DNA of 64,000 bases from Gnetum montanum (Eukaryota > Streptophyta > Gnetopsida > Gnetales > Gnetaceae), in assembly GCA_015680685.1 (NCBI GenBank), contig MNCI01024892.1, forward strand, positions 481,562-545,561. Reading direction: 5' to 3'. Below the pieces are notes generated by a model. It did not search any database, was not told where the DNA came from, and was given only the letters and a program-made list of their open reading frames with translations. Every line of letters starts with the position of its first letter. Positions within the stretch are counted from its first letter, which is position 1. This document shows, one piece after another, positions 21,860 to 33,769 of the stretch. The position numbers were made by a program, and so were the translations under genes.

Positions 21860-24800
21860 TCATGGATTAGTGTTCAGAAAATGCTTACTAAATCTCCTAG
21901 GTCATACACTGTAGGTGGTTCACCTACCATCTTTAGTGATGTAACTTTTTGATTATCATCCCATGTAATTTTGATGGTAGTGGAGTTATGATCAGTCAAG
22001 TTCCTATTTTCATTTTCCTTCGATGTATGACTATGAGTTAATCATTTCATTTTTGAGCTCTTAGTTAGTATCGTTTTCTTAGTTTGGGAATTAGTAAGTG
22101 ATTCAACTATTCCCATGCATGTATTAGATAGTTGTTGGTTCTCAGTTAGTGGCCACAGGGTGTCTTTTGGTTTGTTGGCCTCTACTCTTTCGGTTGCATA
22201 CACTAGTTGTTTATTATTTTTGTTGTGGACTAGAATGGTAACTATGTTGACATTCTGAAGTATCGATCCATGATTACACCCTTTGCTTTCAACAGTAATA
22301 CATGGAAAATGTTACATATGTATGGCTCCATGCATGTCTTCTTTAGAAATCTAAACTAACAAATCTCTCATAGTTAGCTTAGCATCGATTGTGCTAAGCC
22401 ATGTCCTCCTCATGATTATTGGGAATTCCTTTTTAGCATCTTTCACATCAATTACTAGAAAGTCTCCTGGATAGGACCACCCATTGACAGTGGTCACTAC
22501 ATCATCTATCTATCCCAAAGGAGTGGTGATAAACTGATATGCAAGCTTGAACCTAATGTTGCATTCTTCCAATGATGGTAGGTTCCAAGCTTGATATGTT
22601 TTTATAAGAGATCAAATTCACTCTAGAACCCGAGTTTAACAAAGCTTTGCATGGTTGATTTCTAGCTACTCGTAAATAAAGCAAAGGAATTCCTAGATCA
22701 ATTCTCTTGTTAGGGAGTGGTCCTACCCTGATCCAATTAGTGATGATTTTAGTGAGCATGAAAACTTGTATGTTCAGGCTTGATGATGATGGAATCTTGT
22801 CAATAATGAGAAGATATATTTTATGAGAAGTTGGTCTTGATAAGGCTCCAATTCTACTAGCCTTCTCTAGACTTATCCTAAAAATAGGACATTTCTTTGT
22901 TTGGCCCTCGATGTTGCTAGTGAGATCTTCTATTTGTATGTTCACTATCCTCACAATTGTCTTCTACTGTGGTTGTGATTGTAGCTTCCCTTCCATCATG
23001 GGTGGTGGCATTGGTGGCAAAGGATTTGAATTAGAATTTGAAAAATTAGCTTGTTGTGAATGCACATACAAGTCTAAATTGGTCCTTGGTGGTATCAGAT
23101 GGTGATATTTTGGTGGAAAATACTTATGGAGTTTCAATAATTACATTTGCTAGTAAGACCAAATGTTGGATGTGGTATCCATAAGGATCAAGTTGTCGAT
23201 ATGAATACTGTTGGCATGGCTGTGGGATGGTCCATGATTAAGGTTATTGGCATTGTTGATGGTATTGCTCCTACGATTGTGGCAAGGCTCTACTAGGATA
23301 ATACATTAGATGTGATTTTTTTTGTAGTTACCTTGAGGATAAGGTAACTGTTTGGGGATTTGTTTTTCAAAAAATTTGGGATTAAGTGCATTTTCCTCCA
23401 TTTCTTGCAGATGTGCCATGGCTAGACAACATCCCTTAGGATATTTTTATAGGCACACATTGCAACCTTCATCATCTGTGAAGTTCGTGTTTGAGCACTC
23501 AGCCATTGAAGTAACTTTTCCTCTTCATCCAAGTTCTTTCCTCTTCCTTTTGTCTTTGCTTCTTCCTAATGTTTCTTTGGTTTGTTCCTCCACTATATTT
23601 AATGTAGTTGTGAATTTTTTGTCAACAAAATTCCACATTTTCTCTACCTTAGTTGCAATGTTACTTATAGACTTCTGGATTGGTAGAGTCTTTTACTAGA
23701 TGACATCATCAAAGGTTTTGTCCTCTTGTTTGTCACATATTCTTACATCCCTCTTTGGAATTGATGGATCTCTATTATACTCTTCAGTTGATTCCCTTTT
23801 TCTGAGTTCTCCTTCCTCTTTTTCCACTTGGTTGATTAGTCTTTGAATATGATGGGCAATCAATTCTGATAGTCTTCCTTGGGTGTAAACCCAAAGGGTC
23901 TCTCTGGTTTTGCTTCTTAGCCCATCTATAATATGCCTAAGTTATTCATTTGATGAAAATCCTTGGCCTGGACATCTATGTAATAGTGAATAATATTTGT
24001 CCATACTGCATCAAGGATTTTATGAGTCCCTTATTTCTAGCCTTGGATTTATTTTCTTAGATTTGACACTCATGAATAGGTTTGGTATTTGTCATTAAAG
24101 ATTTTAAGCATGGTACTCCAACCTCTAATGGATTTAGGTTTCAATGACCTATACTAGCTCTTCGCCTCCTTCACAAGTGTTCTAGGAATTAGCTTCAATT
24201 TTTTCCAATCACTCTTTATGTTTTGAAGGGCACAGGCATCATGGAATGCTTGAAGGTGATATTGTGAATATGCATTATAACCACATTCAAATCATGGCAT
24301 GTTGTTCTTATCTAGTCATTTAATTTGGCTATCTCTCATGTATTTGGTCAGTATGTAGATAGCTTTATGAATATTAATCATGCTTTGGGTTGTCATAAGG
24401 GGTTCATCATCATGATTAGGTTCGTATGCTCTATTGTAGTAGTGACCCCTTCTATGCTCATGCCTCTCTTGATCCTCTCTTATGTCTCTTTGTCTTTGTC
24501 ATTCATACTCTTCATCTTCTGAATCAAAGTACCTTGAATATCTATCATGATGACCATGAGTTTACTTTTCTTCCCTATTAAAGTCTTGGTACTTGTGTCA
24601 TCTCCTATCAGAGGTTGATGAGCTAGCAGGAGAACCGTGCCAGCTAGTTTTCCTTTCATGACTCTTGTATGTTTCTCTGTAAGATTTAGCAAGAACCCTT
24701 GGCCTAAAGTCCCTCTTGTATCTTGAGTCAATAGCCTCCCCCTTGTGTGTCTTTACTAGAGTAGAATGAAGTTGGGCTTTGACAAGTTCCTCTTATTTGA

Positions 24801-25281
24801 TGATAGGTGTTTTTGACATCTCCTCATGGTTCTAGTGGAGTTGTTCTTAAATGAACTGATTAGCATCAAATTCTTCTATGACAACAGAAGTGTTGACCTG
24901 CTTCCCTTTTCTATTTACATGCTTGATCTCCATGGGAGCATCTCTCCTCATTTGCTCCTTTATGAGTTCATAGGGTGTTGTCATGTATTGAGTCATATGA
25001 TACCCTTCCTGGATCTAGTCTAAATGCATTTCCCTTAAGAAATTTTGGAGCATGTTAAGTGTTGCACGTTTTGAAGGTAGGACTATATTGCCTTGCATGT
25101 CCCTCCATCTCATTTGATTATCCTAATGGAAGATGAAAGTGAAGTCTAGATGGTAAGGATCAGTATGAGCATAAGTGATTCTTGTTTCCATTGGCATCCC
25201 CCATTCTTCTTCATCAATGATTCTATCATTGCTTCATCTTGTCTCCTTGGTAGGTGATGGTTAATCTTTATTTGAAGCCAT
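21860..25281 (-). pseudogene. gag: gag-protease of element D
   Basis: ATG at 25281 opens MASNKD. The N-terminal segment (HLDFTFIFH, MRWRDMQGNIVLPS) matches the start of gag in F and G rather than C and E. The capsid core at about 24300-23750 is heavily broken. Protease lies at 22954-22553: CKALLNSGSRVNLIS holds the retropepsin-type active site with Asp changed to Asn (NSG for DSG). Its C-terminal half reads on to about 22350 (PIIMRRTWL). The frame then passes the DTLW phrase (about 22180) to the internal PPT-like box. No reverse transcriptase follows. Confidence 0.75.
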
Positions 25282-25397
25282 ATTATAGTTTTTAGACACT
25301 ATGTTTTAATTGTGATTTTCTTATGATTGTAAGGTTTGACTTTGTGTTTTAGATACAATGAACTTCAAAAAATCAATTACTAAGAATACATTAATGT

Positions 25398-25417
25398 GTC
25401 CTTAGTAATGGCACCAA
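25398..25417 (-). promoter_or_regulatory. Primer-binding site of element D (tRNA-Asp, decayed)
   Basis: TTGGTGCCATTACTAAGGAC in element sense, directly after the 5' LTR. It is the tRNA-Asp complement with transitions. Confidence 0.7.
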
Positions 25418-26329
25418 TGATGAGCAGTGGAGTATCCAACACCCAACCATACAAGATATGAGTGTTCATGCATGATCGTGGTCAAATTCTGTAGCCAAGG
25501 TAATGTAATTATGCAAATAATTGGTTAGAGTTCATGATCATTATCTTCCCATGTGAGCTAGTAAAGTCGAGGTATATGGTTTAACTCACAATCAGGTATA
25601 TGATAGATGATGTTGTGTTGGCCATGATTCTCCTAGAAAATATAAGGTAAGAGTCAAGGTTTCTAAATCTAAGTAATAGTAAACATATCTAATTTAGCCT
25701 ATGCGATGAGCATTTGGTCTTGACCTTTTGTTCACACCTTGGACTTCATGTAACTATTACTAGGATTAACAAGTACCACACTACTAGGTGTGCCAAGTGA
25801 TAGTACTATTGGGTTACCAAGTAGATACACTTAAGTGTTTGAGATCAATTATACTCATTCTGCTTAACAATAGGAATAGTAAAGTGCATTGAAAGTAAAT
25901 TAGTAACTAATGAAAATAGTAATAATTAAGCTAATTGAAAATAGAAAAATTATTCTAAGTGTAAGCAATAAAGACTAAGTGATGCTGCAATGATGTAGAG
26001 TAATCTTGATCTTTATTTTTGTGCATGAAATGTGTCCAAGTACATTCCACTTGAATAAAAACTCTGTTCAATTACTAAACATCATACTGCAAGCATACAC
26101 TCCTAAGTGCTAAGTGCTAAAATTAAGAAAACAAACTAATCTAATCTTGCTCAGGGTAAAATGAAACTATGTGTAGATGGTGTGCCTAAGTGTTGTATTT
26201 ATAGGCCTACACACATTTGCGATATTGAATATGCAACATCGTATCTTATGTCCCAATATCAGGAATTCGATATCATGGCTCCAATATTAGATACTCGATA
26301 TTGTGACCGAGAAAAAAATTTATTTATCA
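25418..26329 (-). repeat. 5' LTR of element D
   Basis: 912 bp, matching 15679-16588. U3 motifs lie at 26218-26312 (GATATTG, CCAATATCAGG, GATATCATGGCTCCAATATT) and the TATA box TATAAATACAAC is complementary to about 26194-26205. Confidence 0.88.
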
Positions 26330-26334
26330 ATACC

Positions 26335-27358
26335 TCCATGACTCAACAAAAACTTATCCTCAAGTTGTATAAAATGGATGAAGTTCCATTCCAAAAATTT
26401 TGGGATGACTATGACTATAATGACTAATATTATAAAACTTAAGTGCTACATTACACAATATTGTCTTTCATATTTTTAAAGACTTCTAAAATGACAAAAA
26501 GACTATATAGACATTAATGTTTACAAAATTTCAAAAGTCTTTAAAAATTTGATGAAGATGAGTCTTCATGTTATTCTTAGCGGTGGAAATTCTTCCAACC
26601 ATAGTTGGTTTGTTAATGCTTCCCTTGTATGCAAATCTTTTAAAGGATGGACTAAAATTGATCCTCATCAACTCATGGATTTATAGGTAGCAAACATGTT
26701 ATATCTAAGCATTAATTCTTGTATCTACTACTTGTTCATAGGTATGTCCTTTTGTGTCCTCCTCTTTATCTCTTCTCCTTACTTTGTGAAATACCTTCAA
26801 CCTTAGGTATTCATTTAGGCATAATCTACAATTGTCAAAGGATCAACGTTAGCTTTGGAGAATTTTCCTTAATGAGTAAATCTTGGTTGGATTATTGAAT
26901 AGCTTAAAATTTGAAAAACTTAGCATTTAAACTTAATGTAATTGCAAAATAACATTCCTACGACGTTAGGGTAAATAAAATCATTAAGTTTCTAAGTTTG
27001 TTTGATTACTTTTACTATTAATTTTCTTAATGTTCAAAAATGGGATGTTAGCAAAATTTCAAAAAATCATGTCCTTAGCTCCCATGACAAATGAGCTCCA
27101 TTTCAAGAGCTTAAAATTTTTCAAAAAATTAAAATGAAAGGTTTGGTTCATAAGATATTACAAATGCACTAGAATATGAAAAATCATGAGTTCTAAAATG
27201 GCCAAGAAATATTAAATTTAGAAAAAATTTCAATATGAAAGCATTAAAAATTAATCAAAATTAATGAGAAGTAGTTCCAAAATCATGCATGAATTTAGAA
27301 AGGTTGTCCATGATATCCTTGAAGATGTGAGGTTGGCTTAGAGCCATGATCAATAAAT
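26335..27358 (-). other. Element H: decayed 3' region, aORF largely lost
   Basis: After the PPT a few phrases resemble the 3' UTR and ends of the aORF in D. By about 26900 the sequence is already AT-rich spacer, so most of the aORF and its promoter were deleted. No TATA box with U3-like motifs is found. Confidence 0.45.
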
Positions 27359-27415
27359 GTCATGCAAGTGAGTCCTTTCCAAACTAGGCTCCTACCATAA
27401 TGTCTTTGCATAATC
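27359..27415 (-). other. Covarying hairpin (module M3) in element H
   Basis: The 5' arm ATTATGCAAA and 3' arm CTTGCATGAC pair over 8 positions including one G-U, with end mismatches. The core CCTAGTTTGGAAAGGACTCA is recognisable. The unit is one base shorter than in C-F. Confidence 0.5.
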
Positions 27416-27861
27416 ATTTCTATAGATATTTATGGACACCTTAGAAGTTAAATGTGGATAATGCTTTTATTTCAAACAACATACAACTGGCTTGGTTGGG
27501 ATCTTGCACTATACTATATAAAACCATCAAGCACATAATTACATGCAATAGTGAGGTAAATAATGGAATAATAAGGGATTGGATAGATTAAGATGTGAGA
27601 TACTTTACAGTGTCTATTATAGATCCTTGTGTCAATTATGGTTAAGATGACCATCATAACTATTTGTTCATGTTTCAAACTAGGTCGATACATTTGCCAA
27701 TAACAACACATTGTATCATCTCAAACTTACTACCATGAGATCATCCACAACTATATGAGAACATCATCACTCAACAAGAAAAAATAAGGAAGTAATTTTG
27801 ATTAATTAATTACTTATATGTTAAAATTTGAGGTAACTTTTCCATTAGTTAGAGGGATTCT

Positions 27862-28139
27862 TTCAGGCATGGATAACATGTCTTTCTAGTTTCATAGCCA
27901 ATGCTAATCCCATCAGAGGAGTACTTTTAGGCATCAACAATATGTCTTTCTAGTCACATAATGAGACTAATCCATGAAACCTTTCGAATTCCTAAAAGTA
28001 GCCTACCTTTAGGCATGTGTAACATGTTTTTCTAGTGGTACCCTAGAAATAAGTTTTCTTTGTGAATTAATTAGTTAGTGAACGTGCTTTCTTTCTCAAA
28101 GGACTACATCTAGGCATGGGTAACATGTCTTTCTAATAG
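27862..28139 (-). repeat. Module M2 amplified to four copies in element H
   Basis: Copies at 27862-27890, 27924-27955, 28000-28039 and 28101-28139 each carry AGGCATNNNTAACATGTCT-like sequence followed by TTCTAGT. All other elements have one copy. Confidence 0.65.
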
Positions 28140-28239
28140 CATGATAATGCAATGCTTATTCAAGAACATGCATCCATAAAAAATTAGAGCATGTGTAATG
28201 ATATAATCACATGTAGCAGTAGAAACCATAGAGAAAATC

Positions 28240-28275
28240 CAAAGAATTAGCAAATCCCCTTGTTGTCACATCCTT
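28240..28275 (-). other. Conserved box M1 of element H
   Basis: Element-sense TGACAACAAGGGGATTTGCT matches M1 of the other elements. Confidence 0.55.
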
Positions 28276-28528
28276 TTTCATTTTCTCTTGGTCCTTTTCC
28301 CTTTCATCAAGACATACTGATTGTGAGTTAATTTTAGTTTTATGTAAGAAGAATCATATTACTTTCATGATGAAGACATCTTAATTATTGAAACTAGGGG
28401 GATGAATGATCTAGTCTCACTACTTTACAAAATTATTTACCCAATCATCTTAATAGTAAAAGATAAAGATTCCAACACATGGTATTCATTTCTGCAACAT
28501 GACTAACAATATTATTAACAAAAATAAT

Positions 28529-28675
28529 GAGGTGTTAGTGTAGTGGTAAGGCACATGATTTGGAAACTCCAAGTCATGGGTTTGATTCCAGTGGATAACG
28601 TTGAGTTATATAAAGTTCTAATTGGACTATATATCTTGTAGTGTACCTATGTTTCACTTATTTTAGGTTCCAACA
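28529..28675 (+). mobile_element. tRNA-derived SINE-like insertion
   Basis: A tRNA-like head has the RNA polymerase III A box TAGTGTAGTGG (28536-28546) and the B box GGTTTGATTCC (28579-28589) at tRNA spacing. The acceptor arms do not pair, and an unrelated tail of about 75 bases follows, so it is a SINE or tRNA relic, not a tRNA gene. Its end is approximate and no target duplication was found. Confidence 0.55.
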
Positions 28676-28961
28676 CCCCAAATATACACAATAACATAAA
28701 GTAAATGACTCTAGAAAATATAAAATTATAAAGAAATGAAAAACATATTAAGAATCAAAAAATTTTAAAGAAATAGGAAAAGATCAAAAATAGAGAAATG
28801 ATAAAAAATTATAAAATAAAAAGTACAAATGCACTTATTAGTTCTTTATTTAAGATCAGAAACCTCTCCCATTACTAAACTTATGGACAAGCATTTGGAA
28901 AATAGATAACACATTTCCTAGGTTATACACCATAAGTTTTCCATTTATCATCCTTAGTGAT

Positions 28962-29848
28962 TGATGAGACGCGATATTGCGGTTCGTCACCAAATCTATA
29001 AATAAGAGGTGGCACTCCCCTCATTGGGAATCATAGGCTAGAAGTAGCGAAGCTCTGGTGATTGATCACCCCATAGATAGATTATTTTCCATGTGCCCGC
29101 AGTAGGAGTCCCCCAAGTGAACGGTTCTTTATTCGAGCAACTTTGTACCTGAACGCAAGTTGTGTACGGCAATAAAGACGAGCTTTGTGGATAAACCTTG
29201 CAGTACATGGATAGGTTTTATTTCATGTTATTTCTTACCTGTTGTTAGCGCGACATGAGTACGACTTGGTTACGAGCATTAACGAATGTGTACGGCTAAC
29301 CAAGGAATCGGCTACTCATCGCGATTAGATTCTCTCACCCTTGTCTCCTAGAACGTGGGATGAGTACGACTTGATTACGAGCATCTACGGATATGTACGG
29401 CTAGTCAAGGAATCGGCTGCTCGTCACACTTAGGCTAGTTAGGTGCCTCATTATGACCACTTCAAGCACGTGAGTTACGTGTGGTGATCCCAGTAACGAT
29501 TAGCATTTTGTAGCCACAGTTGCACAGTTCAGGGTGTGTACGGTAAGTGGGAACGGATGCTGATGCTAGTTAATTTAGACTTAGGACATTAGTTAGAGTT
29601 AGTTAGTTTCTCAACCCTTTACTCTTAGTATAGAAGACATAAAACCAGAAAAGACCAAAAAAATCGTATACCTTGGGCTTACTTAACCATACACCGTGAC
29701 AACAACAACTAAGTTTGGGAAGATAACGAATGATTAACCCCAAGTGTTCCATGGGGCGTTTAGGCATTTAGTCTGCGGAGTTCGATCGGATCGCATGTGC
29801 TACGCTCGTTTCGTATGGTTGAGTGTAGGGGTACCTCGCCACTCATCA
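28962..29848 (+). repeat. Solo LTR (family S) inserted in element H
   Basis: TGATGAGACGCG...CACTCATCA is flanked by perfect GTGAT (28957-28961 and 29849-29853). Compared with 10467-11219 its U3 has lost nearly the whole GATATC array. It keeps the TATA box (CTATAAATAAG at about 28997), AATAAAGACGAG and the complete central region. It contains a 105-bp-period tandem repeat, 29255-29322 and 29360-29427. Confidence 0.9.
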
Positions 29849-29853
29849 GTGAT

Positions 29854-30896
29854 TTATATTTTTACTTATTAGCCTATTTAATATTTATGATAATAAGGTT
29901 TTGATTATTTGGAGACATATATTCAGTTGGAATAGAAGGCATTTTCTTTTTATAGGCTCTAGATATGTTTTCTTTTTTATTTTCTATTTTAGTTCTTGGC
30001 TCTTCTTGTTCAACAATTTCTTCTAGTGTATAGTCACAGTGTAAGATGTCTTTTTCAAAGTTCTCTGTTTGGTTCATTTTCTTAGGACAAGAGCTAATAA
30101 GTGAGCTAAATGTTTCTATGCATATCTTAGACAGTTTGTTATTTTCATTTCCTAACCATTGTGTATCTTTTAGTTCAATGGTTCTTGTGTAGACATGGTT
30201 TTGCACACATGTTCCTCAAGTTTATTGTGGGTTGATATGGGGATTGTTTAATGCTTTGAACTATTAGCCCGCACCTACATCCTTTATCATTATAAATAAT
30301 ACATGGAATTATTTAGATCTCCATAGTGTCATGTTCAATTTTAATATTTTTTTTGGAGTGATGATGGTTGTTGGCTTTTGAATAGGATTTGGAGGTATGC
30401 CAGGAAGGGAGTTGCATCGTATTGGCCTTTTTCTAGTTTTGATGGGCTAGTAGGTCTACCTTTTTTATTCATACATGTGAAAACCATCTTAAAGAAAAGA
30501 TGTTTTTGAGGTTTACACTCAAAGTACTAATGTTATCATTCACTTGTATGTTCACAACATGAGTGACATTCTTCTATTAAGGTTGTAGTATTAATTCTTC
30601 GTGCTTTGTTGGTGGTGACATATATTGGAGGGAAGATTGAGAGTATTGAGGATATTGTAGATGGTCAAAGGTATAGGATGGTGATTCTACATGAGATATG
30701 ATAGGTTGATGGTATTCAAGAGGGTAGAAGTCGTGAGTTAAGGCATGATTAGTAGAACCATTTGGAGAAACATGTTGAAGATAATATCCATAAGGATCTA
30801 GCTAATAACATGGAGATTACTAGTTTGGTGATGGTATCTTCCATGACTATGGGTTTTGCCACTATTGTTGATAGTAGTCTTGAGATTGAGGAGAAG
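29854..30896 (-). pseudogene. gag C-terminal region of element H
   Basis: An open stretch at 29874-30206 carries DTQWLGNENNKLS, the phrase that follows gag (C, E) or protease (D, F). Upstream at about 30490 is PQKHLFF, as in C's gag tail. The spacing between the two (about 330 bases) equals C's, so H lacked protease. The solo LTR separates it from its end at 28880. Confidence 0.55.
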
Positions 30897-32860
30897 TGTA
30901 ACATCCCTATTAATTATCTATAAAATGTCCTATAAATAACTAATAGAGATGCTATAAAACCCTAAGGATCTAGATTTAATCTTGATTTACTAACTTAAAA
31001 GGAAGTGGCAAAATAGATAAAAATCATTAATTAGGAGCATAAATACAGTAAATTAATATAGCACAACAAAATTTTATAATACTTGTATGTATAATTAAAT
31101 AAAATTTATTTAAAGAAAATTNNNNNNNNNNNNNNNNNNNNNATATAGCATGCGTTGAAATGATAAATGTTCCTTGTAGTCTCATGGTTCCAACTGCATA
31201 GATAAAAGATTTATATCTATCATATTTTATTATTTATTCATAAAATAATTACATACCTTAAATATCTAAGAAGTATACATGGTTTTTATTTTAAAAAGTA
31301 CAAAATATACAAAAATTATTTTTCAAGTTGAGGGGGTCCATCTTGTACAAAATTGGTACATCATTCATTCTATGTCTCTTTTGAAGTTTCCTTGTCTACT
31401 TTAGGCTCTGCATCAAAGTGCAGGAGGAGTCAAAACTTCTTAAATAAGAAAGGTTATTTTATCTCTCTTCATAGAGCATAAAGTTTATGGGCTAAAAGTC
31501 TTAGGTTACATGCTAGACAAAGGTTTCCAATAAAATATTGAAAAATGTTTTTTAGTCCAAAAATGCCACAAATTTTTAAAAAATTCAAAAGAAATCCAAA
31601 TATCCAGGAAATTCAAAAAAAATATATTTTATTTAGGCATCTCCAAAGGCTAGGTCTTGGTTACCTACTCTACCAGAGGAATATACCCTCGTGACTCCAA
31701 ATAAGTCATTCATGGCCAAGTTTTGGCAATAGCCTCACTACTAACATCCTCAACAGTTGAGGCACATGTATCATTAGAAGGATAGCTCTTGAATATGCCT
31801 CATTGCATACCACTAGACATAATTGCTCAATGCTATGGTCTTAGCTAAATCCATAACCTCACATGAACTTATGAACCAAAATCCAAGGTAGAATATCCAT
31901 CCAACCATCCTTGTTGCTATGGGATGGGTCCCATTAAAGAACACTTTGCATGTAGATGGGGGCATCTAAAAGATTTATGGCTTCCACTACCAACGGAGCA
32001 AAATTAGTCCCACAAATATTATTATTTTATTCCAAAAATCTAAAAGGTGTCCAAATTAGCCAAACATCCATAAAAGTCCAAATTCCACAAAATTCTTACA
32101 AAATCATGCTTATGTCATGAGTAGATCCCAAATATTCATAAAATATCTAGGGGTAAGTTAGGGATAATTTTCACAATTTTCAAAATTCATGAAAAGACAA
32201 AAAATGATATGAACATGATTAAAATATTGTTTTTCATTTAAAAATATGATAAAATCTTAGCATATTAATTAAAATCGTAACAGAATAACAGAAGACCATG
32301 CAGTTGGCAAGGCTTCCAAAATTTTCATGTCTTCATTTCCTACCTAATGCTGTCAATTGATATTTGCTTTGCTTTGCCTTTTATACTTGAAACCCTTCTT
32401 CAAACTATGACGAGGTGTATCTAGGGTCTCTACTTATTTATAAAGGGAAAAAAAAAAGAAATTTGGCTCAAATAAGCTTCCAAATGAAGAAGAAAGGGCA
32501 AACAACGTATTTTAGAAAAAACACAATAGACTGTGATTTTAAAACATAATGGTGATAAATTATATGATAAAAAAATAAGTTGAGGAAAAAGATAGAAGGT
32601 GATGGACATGGCAGTAAGAAAAAGAATATAACCAATGCATATGTTATATATATAATATATATGTTATACGTTTTTTTAAAAATGTAGCATTGACTTTAAA
32701 TTTGATTTTTTTTCTTTTTAATTTTTTTTAATTTTTAAAACTTTTTTAAACATCAATAATTTTGATAAACTCTTTTTCTTAATTAATATCCTCAATGTTC
32801 AATCTCACATAACACACACAACAAGATTACAAATTAAATTCGGTTTAAACATACAAGATC
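30897..32860. other. Unassigned AT-rich sequence with LTR-like start
   Basis: TGTAACATCCC at 30897 is a common start of plant LTRs, and it interrupts element H. A TATA-like TATTTATAAAGGG lies at about 32427-32439. No second copy, PBS or target duplication could be found, so an LTR is only a suggestion. A 21-base gap lies at 31122-31142. No coding sequence is recognised. Confidence 0.3.
31122..31142. other. Assembly gap of 21 N
   Basis: Run of N in the unassigned AT-rich stretch. Confidence 0.95.
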
Positions 32861-33769
32861 CTTATGAAGTGTTCTACTAAATCGTATGTTGAAATCTTAT
32901 CTAAGTGTTCCTTATCATGGTCATCAAGCTTGAATACTAAAACTTTTATGGTATTTTACCAAACTAGAAAATGTGGTATTTTGAGAACTATAACTTCAAT
33001 TCTAGTAAACCAAGGGTCAAAACCTACATTGTTTAATGTCCTAGACACATTGGTAAAGTTAGATTCTAGGCAGGACATCATCCTAAGGTACTTTCTTAAA
33101 AACACTAATTTATGCAATATTTAATTATAATTAAAAATAAACTTCAAATTTTTGTTTAATGATAAAAGGTAACAAGCGATATGATTTGGGTGGAGTTAAG
33201 GTCCATACTTCATGAATAGAGTATTATATGATTACATGTGCACTATGAAAATTAAAGATGCATAACCACATGTTTATAAAGGATAAAATATGCATAGCCA
33301 AATACTTGTAAAGACATAATAACTAATAAAAAGAAAAAATTTCCTAGGTAATTGGATTTCATCATTTAATTATAAAATATATAGTAAATCTATGATTGAA
33401 CTCTAGTTGTAGCAAAACAAGGATACATAACTTTAATAAAATTTTATAGGAGACAAACTTATTAACTTATGTAGGAAGTTAGTAACAACAACAACAATAA
33501 TAACTGTAATAATTATAATGGTGGTAATGTAATCCTATGATTTAACCAAGAATATTAGAGCTAATTTATTGAAATGCATCTTACAATATTAAAGAAATAA
33601 TCAAATACATTAATTTAAATAACTAAATCTTTGCAAATTTTTATGTTGTGACAAGAAGTCCCACTCGAATGGTACTATTGGTTATAGGATTTTCTATAAT
33701 TACTTTGTGGATAAGGAAATCTCTAAGTTTTTGCAATAGAATTTTTTTGGCAAGAAATGATTGAAAGAT

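Larger units (their letters stand above)
15679..26329 (-). mobile_element. Element D, full-length non-autonomous Ty3/gypsy element (gag-PR + aORF)
   Basis: LTRs of 910 and 912 bp, the PBS and the PPT are all present. Flanks ATACT (15674-15678) and ATACC (26330-26334) are a target duplication with one C/T difference. It encodes gag and a protease domain but no reverse transcriptase, RNase H or integrase. The structured spacer, internal promoter and aORF follow. It inserted one base beyond the LTR/PPT junction of its relative H. Confidence 0.85.
26330..30896 (-). mobile_element. Element H, internal part (PPT, spacer, gag 3' part)
   Basis: This is the continuation of the element whose 3' LTR lies at 4825-15674. 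It begins with the PPT (complement of 26331-26345, GTCATGGAGGTA). About 26400-26900 keeps only scraps of the aORF region. The spacer modules, a SINE, a PPT-like box (28865-28880), a solo LTR and the gag C-terminal region follow. The gag N-terminus and 5' LTR are absent: H is cut at 30896 where unrelated sequence starts. Confidence 0.75.

Noticed and set aside
25418-26345. LTR at 25418 appears shared by two elements (PBS on its left, PPT on its right), like a tandem LTR array from unequal recombination
   Set aside because: The PPT on the right belongs to H: the H LTR end at 15674 plus the ATACT/ATACC duplication explain it as a simple insertion of D into H.
28529-28600. tRNA gene
   Set aside because: A and B boxes are good, but the acceptor arms do not pair and no coherent tRNA fold closes; a SINE is likelier.
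31325-31345. GTTGAGGGGG as a polypurine tract of another element
   Set aside because: No LTR start follows it and no matching LTR copy was found.
32864-33124. 86-codon ORF as a host gene
   Set aside because: No recognisable domain, no start context or flanking exons, and AT-rich surroundings; chance ORF not excluded.
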